43,710 nucleotides of DNA from Sulfurimonas sp. (GTDB lineage: Bacteria > Campylobacterota > Campylobacteria > Campylobacterales > Sulfurimonadaceae). The translations under genes and the position numbers were made by a program. Positions 37,107-43,710 of the stretch are shown piece by piece. The stretch is from positions 1-43,710 of the forward strand of contig JALSUU010000026.1 in NCBI GenBank assembly GCA_027071075.1, written 5' to 3'. Each line of letters opens with the position of its first letter. Positions within the stretch are counted from its first letter, which is position 1. The notes under the pieces were generated by a model, which saw only the letters and a list, made by a program, of their open reading frames with translations, ran no database searches and was not told the DNA's origin.

Positions 37107-37610
37107 TTACTGAACAGCAGCTATTGCAGCATCGTAGTTAGGCTCTTCAGTGATTTCTGGAACGATTTCTTTGTAAGTTACAATTCCTTCTTCGTTTACT
37201 GCGAAGATTGCTCTACAAGTAACACCTGCAAGAACAGAACCACCTAAAAGTACTCCGTAAGCATTAGCGAAATCTTTGTTTCTGAAGTCAGAAGTAACAG
37301 TTAAAGCGTCAATTCCTTCAGTTGAACAAAAACGACCAGCAGCAAATGGAAGGTCAAGAGAAACGATAGTTGGTTTAACACCATCTAAAGAAGAAGCTTT
37401 TGCATTGAAGTTACGAGTTTCAGTAGCACATACACCTGTATCTAAAGAAGGAACAACGATGATAAGTTGCTTATGCCCTTGAGCTCCACCAACTGTAACA
37501 TCTCCTAAACCGTCTGAGTTTACAACAGTAACTGCTGGTGCTTTATCTCCAACATTTACCTCATTTCCTAATAATTCTACTTCTGTACCTTTAAATTTTG
37601 TAGTTGCCAT
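37107..37610 (-). CDS. tpx: Thiol peroxidase
   Basis: VPSLDTGVCATETRNFN peroxidatic Cys motif and RFCSTEGIDALTVTSDFRNKDFANAYGV. Confidence 0.95.
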   Translation of the reverse strand: MATTKFKGTEVELLGNEVNVGDKAPAVTVVNSDGLGDVTVGGAQGHKQLIIVVPSLDTGVCATETRNFNAKASSLDGVKPTIVSLDLPFAAGRFCSTEGIDALTVTSDFRNKDFANAYGVLLGGSVLAGVTCRAIFAVNEEGIVTYKEIVPEITEEPNYDAAIAAVQ

Positions 37611-37633
37611 TTTGGCTCCTTGTGTTTAATTTT

Positions 37634-37678
37634 AACGCGATTGCGTTTAACTAAAGAAACATTTTTGCTAAGCAAAAA
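37634..37678 (-). promoter_or_regulatory. Two tandem inverted repeats in the tpx leader
   Basis: AACGC-gatt-GCGTT (37634-37647) and TTTTTGC-taa-GCAAAAA (37662-37678), between a possible -10 (TATACT on the minus strand, near 37710) and the SD. Confidence 0.45.
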
Positions 37679-37778
37679 ACGATTCTCTTGTTTTGTTGAG
37701 AGAAGTATATTTTAAATCGGATAATTTTACTCTTATTTATACGATAACTGTTTTTGGTTAAGGTTTACATAAGGTTAA

Positions 37779-38765
37779 TTACAAGCTACTTCTGGGTGCA
37801 ATATCTAACTCTTCTAAGGAACTAAACATATTTTCCTTATACATATCAGTAGCTACTCTTCCTATCATTGCAGCATTATCAGAGCAGTATTTAAGTTCAC
37901 TTAAAAGAAGTTTCGCATTATGAGGTTTTAAAAGCGCCTCTATCTGAGAACGAAGATAAAGGTTGGCACTCGCTCCACCTACTATGGCAAATGTTTTAGG
38001 TTGTACTGTTTTAAAGTACTTTTTGAGCTTCATTGTTAAGTGTTTTGTTGCGATATGTTCAAATGATGCAGCTATATCTTGAAAGTCTGGCTGCTCTTTC
38101 TTCTCCTCTTCGAGAACAGCTAAACGCACAGCATTTTTAAGTCCTGAGTAACTAAATGCAATGAGAGGTGACTGATGCAGAGGTACTGTAAAGTTATGTG
38201 CAAGTCTATCACCATTTTTAGCAAGTTCTTGAATGACTGGACCACCGGGGTAACCAAGCCCCATCATCTTCGCAACCTTATCAAAACTCTCTCCAAAACT
38301 ATCATCCATACTCTTAGCAATAGTCTCTATCTCTTGGAGATTCTTTACTTCCATCACTTGAGTATGCCCACCTGAAACAAGCAGAACAGTCAGAGGAAAA
38401 ACTGTCTCTTTCTCTATAAAAAGTGAATAAATATGCCCAATAAGATGATTTACCCCAATGATGGGAATATCTAAAGCCACAGCAATAGCCTTCGCCATAG
38501 TCACACCCTCTACAAGAGTAACAGCAAGTCCTGGAGTAGAAGTTACAGCAACGGCTTTTAACTCTTTAAAATAAGGCTCACACTGTTCTAAAATCTTTGG
38601 AAGTGCCTCAGCATGAAGTCTTGCTGCAAGTTCTGGCACAACACCACCATAAACACTATGCTCTATCTCTTGACTTATTTTCTTATGAAAAAGAAGTTTG
38701 TTTGTCGCTATCTCCGTGATGGCAATCGCGCTATCATCACATGAACTCTCTATACTTAGTACCAT
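37779..38765 (-). CDS. tsaD: tRNA N6-adenosine threonylcarbamoyltransferase TsaD
   Basis: [58 protein letters not shown]. Confidence 0.97.
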   Translation of the reverse strand: MVLSIESSCDDSAIAITEIATNKLLFHKKISQEIEHSVYGGVVPELAARLHAEALPKILEQCEPYFKELKAVAVTSTPGLAVTLVEGVTMAKAIAVALDIPIIGVNHLIGHIYSLFIEKETVFPLTVLLVSGGHTQVMEVKNLQEIETIAKSMDDSFGESFDKVAKMMGLGYPGGPVIQELAKNGDRLAHNFTVPLHQSPLIAFSYSGLKNAVRLAVLEEEKKEQPDFQDIAASFEHIATKHLTMKLKKYFKTVQPKTFAIVGGASANLYLRSQIEALLKPHNAKLLLSELKYCSDNAAMIGRVATDMYKENMFSSLEELDIAPRSSL

Positions 38766-38767
38766 AT

Positions 38768-39835
38768 TTACAGCTCCTTTACAAAGGCTCGTACTTCTGC
38801 ATCAAGTGCAAAAACGTCATCAATATTTTGTGGAATTTCTACAAACTTTTCAAAAGCATTCATTATTTCACTGCTAATATCCATAAATCCTATCTCTTTG
38901 TTTATAAACTTCTCTATTGCAGCTTCATTTGCAGCATTTACAACAAGACCTCTCTGCGGAGTTCTAAGGAGTTCCTCTTTAATCTCCCAAATAGGATACC
39001 TCTCAGAACTTATCTCACGAAATTCTAAACTCCCCACTTTAAGCAAATCAACATGCCCTAAAATATTTTCATTCATCTTTGAATCAAGAGCATAAGCGAT
39101 AGGAAGTTGCATAGAAGCGTGTGCAAAATGTGCCGTTGTTGAGCCATCTTTAAAGTCTATTAGTGCATGGATAAGTGACTTGGTCTCTATAACTGCATCA
39201 TATTTGCCCTCACCAAAAAGCCATCTCGCTTCGAGGAGTTCAAACATCTTGTTTACCATAGTAGCAGAGTCAATGGTGATTTTTTGTCCCATCGACCAGT
39301 TAGGATGTTTTTGAGTATCTGCTAAGGTCGCATTTTTGAGTCGTGAAATATCCCAATCACGAAATGCCCCACCAGAAGCAGTAATAATCATCTTCTCAAC
39401 AGGTCTATCTTGCAGAAGATACCAGAGTCCGAAGTGTTCTGAGTCTATGGGTTGAATCTTTGATGTATCTATAAAAGCACCACAAGCGACAAGCGATTCT
39501 TTGTTCGCTAATGCTACTTTTTTCTCACACTTTAAGGCTTTAAGTGTTGGTCGAAGTCCTAAAAAACCCACAAGGGCATTCACAACAAGCTCACTTTTTG
39601 CATCAGCTATAACCCTGAGTATGGCATCACTTCCAGCATAGACTTTCGTGTGATTTACTTTGGGTATATCTTCTACCTCTGCGACCACTACAACCTGAGG
39701 TTTATGCTCTTGTATCTGCTTATTTAGAAGTGTGATGTTTTTACCACAAACTAAAGCTTCGACTGCAATACCAAACTTTTTTGCGACAAGAAGAGTGTTT
39801 ACCCCTATTGAGCCTGTTGAGCCTAGTAAAATCAA
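38768..39835 (-). CDS. dxr: 1-deoxy-D-xylulose-5-phosphate reductoisomerase
   Basis: [65 protein letters not shown]. Confidence 0.97.
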   Translation of the reverse strand: MILLGSTGSIGVNTLLVAKKFGIAVEALVCGKNITLLNKQIQEHKPQVVVVAEVEDIPKVNHTKVYAGSDAILRVIADAKSELVVNALVGFLGLRPTLKALKCEKKVALANKESLVACGAFIDTSKIQPIDSEHFGLWYLLQDRPVEKMIITASGGAFRDWDISRLKNATLADTQKHPNWSMGQKITIDSATMVNKMFELLEARWLFGEGKYDAVIETKSLIHALIDFKDGSTTAHFAHASMQLPIAYALDSKMNENILGHVDLLKVGSLEFREISSERYPIWEIKEELLRTPQRGLVVNAANEAAIEKFINKEIGFMDISSEIMNAFEKFVEIPQNIDDVFALDAEVRAFVKEL

Positions 39836-40591
39836 TTAAACAAGTCCACGAAGTAGTACTAACATTACGATACCACCAAATAAATAGCCATCTATTCTAT
39901 CAAGAACGCCACCATGACCGGGAAGTAAATCACCACTATCTTTTACACCCGCTGCACGCTTGAGAGAGGACTCAAACAAATCACCAAAAATAGAACTCAC
40001 AGCCACAGCAAAGCTCACTAAAAATGCCACACCTAAATCCACGATAGAGAGACCAAAAAACATTCCACCAAGTGTTGCAACGGCGATGCCACCTACTACA
40101 CCCTCCATGGTTTTGTTTGGAGAAGTTTCACAAAACTGTGTTTTTCCTATGCTCTTTCCAACGGCATACGCTCCAACATCTGTTAAAGCTACAACCGCTA
40201 AAAGCCATAAAAGAGACATCACACCATACTCTTGGTACATTGTGAACATAAAAAGAAGCCCTGCTGTTGGGTAGATAAAAGGAAAAAAATCCTTCCACTG
40301 TACTTCTTTGTTAAAAGCTACTGCACTCGCATATGCAACACCCGCTAAAACAAAAAGATCATCCCCATAAGGATAGATGCCAGCCACGAGCCAAAGCCCT
40401 ATGGCAAAAGGTAAAAGCCCATCTTTTTCAACTTCAAAAAGTTTTATAGCCTCTTTGAATGCTAAGATATAAATAGCACCAAAAACAAGCCACGTAAGAA
40501 AAAAGTTATCTATAAATCCTATAATAAATACACCCGCTAAAAGTGCTAATCCTGTTGTAACTCGCTCACTGTGTTCCCCAAACATACTCAT
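39836..40591 (-). CDS. cdsA: Phosphatidate cytidylyltransferase
   Basis: SPNKTMEGVVGG, FGDLFESSLKRAAGVKDSGDLLPGHGGVLDRIDGYLF (CdsA signature). Confidence 0.96.
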   Translation of the reverse strand: MSMFGEHSERVTTGLALLAGVFIIGFIDNFFLTWLVFGAIYILAFKEAIKLFEVEKDGLLPFAIGLWLVAGIYPYGDDLFVLAGVAYASAVAFNKEVQWKDFFPFIYPTAGLLFMFTMYQEYGVMSLLWLLAVVALTDVGAYAVGKSIGKTQFCETSPNKTMEGVVGGIAVATLGGMFFGLSIVDLGVAFLVSFAVAVSSIFGDLFESSLKRAAGVKDSGDLLPGHGGVLDRIDGYLFGGIVMLVLLRGLV

Positions 40592-40630
40592 ATAAACTTC
40601 CTCATAAAAATTATTGTAGATTATATCTAA

Positions 40631-40933
40631 TCAGACTTTAATATCTAATTTATGAATCGGTTCCATCTCTGCATCATCTGCATCATCTTCTGCTTTTTCA
40701 CTCCGTTCGTTCTCTCTATCTGCCTCATCACGAGTATGATCTTTATCCTCATTTACTTCTTGATTCTCTTCTGCAGGACGCACTTCTAAAACCTTTTCAT
40801 CTCTCTCTTGAACAGAAGATTGTGCTATCATATTTTGAAAATCTACACGATTTGAGTGTGCATTTTGCGTTGATGATGCAACTGGTGTCATTTGATTTGT
40901 AAATATCGCACTTCCTATGGGTCCTATTGCCAT
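40631..40933 (-). CDS. Small acidic, largely disordered hypothetical protein
   Basis: 100 aa, N-terminus MAIGPIGSAIFTNQMTPVASS then an E/D/R-rich low-complexity tail; 3 bp downstream of the NFACT gene. Confidence 0.6.
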   Translation of the reverse strand: MAIGPIGSAIFTNQMTPVASSTQNAHSNRVDFQNMIAQSSVQERDEKVLEVRPAEENQEVNEDKDHTRDEADRENERSEKAEDDADDAEMEPIHKLDIKV

Positions 40934-40936
40934 CTC

Positions 40937-42265
40937 TCAACTCCTTGTATCAATCTCAATAGTTTTATATTTATTATAGAGAACATTTGCACCACTTTGA
41001 ATGCTTACTTCTCTACGAGGAGTATAATCGACCAAAAACTTATCTTGTGCAGTCGTTGTAAAATCGACACAGAGTCTTGCAGCAGATTGTATAATTTTTT
41101 CGGGAAGATTTTGCTTATCAGTAGTGATGATTACATGACAAGAGGGTCTCTCTTTCATGTGAATCCAAACATCTTTTGCTCTTGCTTTTTGTAAAAGTGT
41201 GACATTTCCCTTCTCATTTTTTCCAAGCTGAACCTTATACCCTTCTATCCAAAAAGTCTCTACACTATCATCTACTTTTATCTTTTTGTTTTGTACTCGT
41301 TTTGGAAAAAGAAGCTCTATCTTCGCAACATCTTTTGCTACGCCAACCGTGTGAATAAAGAGTTCCATATGCTCTACTTTTGAGCGAAGAGACTCCTCTT
41401 CTATATGAAGATTTTTGGCTCTCTGTTTAGACTTTTTGCTTTTGGAGAAGAACATCTCACTTACCATAAAAGGAGAGTGGTACTCTTTGTCAATTTTTAC
41501 TTCAAGTGTAGAGCCATCGTAATCTTGTAAGACTAACTCTTTAGTATATGGTTTAATGTTTTGCACATTTGATAAGACAAGGTTTCCCAAATGCTCAAAC
41601 TCTCTTGCTTCCTCTTCAAGTTTCTCTTTAGATTCTAGTTTATCATAGAGTTTTTGCAATTTTTTAAGCTTTTTATTTAAGAAAGAGATCTTCTGTTTTT
41701 TGAGATTCTCTAACTTAGAGTTCTGCTCTTTTGTGTAAACCTCTTTTAAAAATTCTTCAACATTTTCTAAAGGGTACTCCTTTGCGACAAAGGGAGCATT
41801 TGGTACATCAAGAAGGGTCTGCCCTACCCTCACCTCACGAAAAGAGGAAAACAAATCAACATGACGCAGAGCTTCAAGCACTATGTTATCTGCATCAAGA
41901 ATGATAATGTTAGTATATTTTCCTGTAAACTCTAACTGCAAGTATGTTATCTCCTCTTTATAAGCAGAAGCCATACTTGTTTTGATGCGAATAATCTTAT
42001 CATCATTTACAAGCGAAATATCCAAAATATTTGAACGATTAAAACGCTTTGCAATAATGACATCAAAGGGAGCGTTGTAGACTTTAGAGCGAGGGTACTC
42101 CTCACACTTAAAGATACTAGAGTTTGAACGAGTCATGTTAAAGTAAACATCGTCTCGCTTGTCAAAAGCTATTTTGATGATGGTATCACTCACCCTATGA
42201 ATGGCTGAGATTTTTGTAAATTGTTTTAAATAAATAATAATCTGTTTTAAGTGTGAGAGTTTCAT
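40937..42265 (-). CDS. NFACT-family (RqcH/FbpA-like) RNA-binding protein
   Basis: N-terminal NFACT-N-like region (VFNMTRSNSSIFKCE-type), coiled coil, C-terminal NFACT-R KARAKDVWIHMKERPSCHVIITTDKQNLPEKIIQSAARLCVDFT...VDYTPRREV. Confidence 0.88.
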   Translation of the reverse strand: MKLSHLKQIIIYLKQFTKISAIHRVSDTIIKIAFDKRDDVYFNMTRSNSSIFKCEEYPRSKVYNAPFDVIIAKRFNRSNILDISLVNDDKIIRIKTSMASAYKEEITYLQLEFTGKYTNIIILDADNIVLEALRHVDLFSSFREVRVGQTLLDVPNAPFVAKEYPLENVEEFLKEVYTKEQNSKLENLKKQKISFLNKKLKKLQKLYDKLESKEKLEEEAREFEHLGNLVLSNVQNIKPYTKELVLQDYDGSTLEVKIDKEYHSPFMVSEMFFSKSKKSKQRAKNLHIEEESLRSKVEHMELFIHTVGVAKDVAKIELLFPKRVQNKKIKVDDSVETFWIEGYKVQLGKNEKGNVTLLQKARAKDVWIHMKERPSCHVIITTDKQNLPEKIIQSAARLCVDFTTTAQDKFLVDYTPRREVSIQSGANVLYNKYKTIEIDTRS

Positions 42266-42292
42266 AAGAGTATTTTAGCTAAACTTCGATTT

Positions 42293-42967
42293 ATGAATCA
42301 AAAACTATATATGGTCTCACTTGGACCCGGTGATGTAGAATTACTGACACTCAAAGCACTCAACGCCTTTAAAGCATCTAATGCTATCTGTGTTCCAACA
42401 AAAAGTGAAGATAACTCTTTTAATAAATCTATTTCCTATAAAATAGTGCAAGATGCACTCGCTATTTTAGGTATAGAAAAAACTATAATCCCTGTCTACT
42501 CTCCTATGCACTTTGTCTATGAAGATTGGGTATATGAAGCGAATGTTGTACTTGAAGCCATTCAAAAGTACCAAATTGTCTCTTTTGTTACCCTTGGTGA
42601 TGCAGGTGTGTACTCAAGTATATACTACCTACTTGATATTATAAGAGAGGAGAATGAAGCGCTCTATGAGTCTTGTGAAGTTATAGCAGGTGTAACCTCT
42701 TTTAGTGCCGCCTCAGCCGAGAGTAAAAAAGCACTCTGTTTGGGAGATGAAGCCCTTACTATAAAGCCTATAAACCCCCGCTCAGAGGTACATACAACAG
42801 AGATTTTAATGCGTCCTAAAATTGGTATGGATACAAGCTCTTTAGGAGAGGGAGATTTTTATACCTATGAAAATATGTACCTCAAAGATGCAAAAATCAC
42901 TCCCTCAAAAATAGCGAAAGTAAAAAAATATATGACACTTTTTATAAAGTATGCCCAAAGAGATTAG
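42293..42967 (+). CDS. cobI: Precorrin-2 C20-methyltransferase (CobI/CbiL-like)
   Basis: LYMVSLGPGDVELLTLKALNAFKASNAICVPTKS; FVTLGDAGVYSSIYYL; VIAGVTSFSAASA. Confidence 0.88.
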   Translation: MNQKLYMVSLGPGDVELLTLKALNAFKASNAICVPTKSEDNSFNKSISYKIVQDALAILGIEKTIIPVYSPMHFVYEDWVYEANVVLEAIQKYQIVSFVTLGDAGVYSSIYYLLDIIREENEALYESCEVIAGVTSFSAASAESKKALCLGDEALTIKPINPRSEVHTTEILMRPKIGMDTSSLGEGDFYTYENMYLKDAKITPSKIAKVKKYMTLFIKYAQRD

Positions 42968-42973
42968 ATTAGA

Positions 42974-43710
42974 TTAGTTTACTTTCTTCCACTCACCCTT
43001 TTGAACTCCACTCAAGTCATACTTGTTTAAGTACCCTCGGGGTGTCAGTACTCGCTTATCTTTTGTTAGTTTTGTTGTAGAGTTACCGATGAGAAGCGTT
43101 GTGGACATATTTACATCTACATTTTCAACCCCAGCTTCTACTAACTCCCCAGCAGTTGTGATTTTTATCATCTGGTTTTCGCGTCCCAAATCTCTTGCTA
43201 TAACAACGATTCGCTCACTCCCTAAGGCACTAAGCTGTTCAAGCATACCTCTGTAAGGGTCAAGTCTGCTCTTACTCTTTGGATTATAGATAGATATAAC
43301 AAAATCAGCCTCAAGTGCAAACCTAATACGCTTTTGAATCAGTTCAGCATCCGTTAATCTATCAGAGAGTGAGATAAGACAAAAATCTTGTGAAAGTGGT
43401 GCCCCTACCTCCGATGCAAGAGCAAGAACAGAGCTAATACCAGGTAGTGCCGAATACTCTATTTCCTCCCACAAATCAAGCGTATCTATAAGTTCAACCA
43501 CTAAACTTCCCATAGCGTATACATTTGCATCACCGTTAGAAAGTAGAGCAACTGTACGACCTTTTTTTGCCTCATCTATGGCGTGTTGTACACGCTCTAT
43601 CTCTTTTGTCATAGGTGTAGTAAAGACCTCTTTGTCCTCTACTAACTCAGGTAAATCTTTTGCATACTTTGTATATGCAACGATTAAGTCCGCTTCTCTT
43701 ATAGCATTTA
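42974..43710 (-). CDS. cobJ: Precorrin-3B C17-methyltransferase (CobJ/CbiH-like), 5' end beyond the window
   Basis: VALLSNGDANVYAMGSLVVEL, LPGISSVLALASEVGAPLSQDFCLISLSD, IYNPKSKSR. The frame stays open upstream of the listed Met (AIREADLIVAYTKYAKDLPELVEDKEVFTTPMTKEIERV) to the window edge, so the listed start at 43612 is not the real one. Confidence 0.88.
   Translation of the reverse strand, partial: NAIREADLIVAYTKYAKDLPELVEDKEVFTTPMTKEIERVQHAIDEAKKGRTVALLSNGDANVYAMGSLVVELIDTLDLWEEIEYSALPGISSVLALASEVGAPLSQDFCLISLSDRLTDAELIQKRIRFALEADFVISIYNPKSKSRLDPYRGMLEQLSALGSERIVVIARDLGRENQMIKITTAGELVEAGVENVDVNMSTTLLIGNSTTKLTKDKRVLTPRGYLNKYDLSGVQKGEWKKVN

Noticed and set aside
42963-42975. gattagattagattag mini-repeat at the cobI/cobJ convergent junction
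   Set aside because: Short AT-rich repeat containing overlapping stop codons; most likely trivial.
1-43710. CRISPR arrays, tRNA/rRNA genes, IS elements, prophage
   Set aside because: Read for direct-repeat/spacer patterns, tRNA-like cloverleafs and transposase/integrase ORFs; none found by eye.

Overview
AT-rich chromosomal window, most likely from a free-living Campylobacterota (Sulfurimonas-like, judged from protein style and the recA-eno-DivIC/FtsB-like-AMIN and mqnD-fliQ-murB neighbourhoods). I see no rRNA, tRNA, CRISPR array, transposase or phage genes. Housekeeping genes fill 31.4-43.7 kb: eno, recA, mqnD-like, fliQ, murB, tpx, tsaD, dxr, cdsA, NFACT/RqcH-like, cobI-like and cobJ-like. 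The accessory part (0-31 kb) holds: (1) a giant 2.2-kaa lipoprotein with MBG and cadherin-like repeats plus a small DUF1566 protein, divergent from a 7TMR-DISM histidine kinase/response regulator pair, with three phased TATTAGA direct repeats in the shared intergenic region; (2) an envelope cluster (cytochrome c'-like, HlyD, Bax-like glucosaminidase, LolA-like, MMPL/RND, MgtE, CNNM); (3) a secreted protein built from 11-residue (hendecad) repeats; (4) an RND permease split into two translationally coupled half-genes; (5) a non-flagellar MotA/TolQ-like plus MotB/OmpA-like stator pair with a coupled, unlisted 53-aa ORF; (6) a PhoX/DUF839-like lipoprotein with a collagen-like stalk, paired with a diheme protein carrying EF-hand-like motifs. 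The stator module (24.5-26.9 kb) is my best candidate for an undescribed system. The giant-lipoprotein/two-component locus and the hendecad protein come next. All assignments are by eye, with no database searches.
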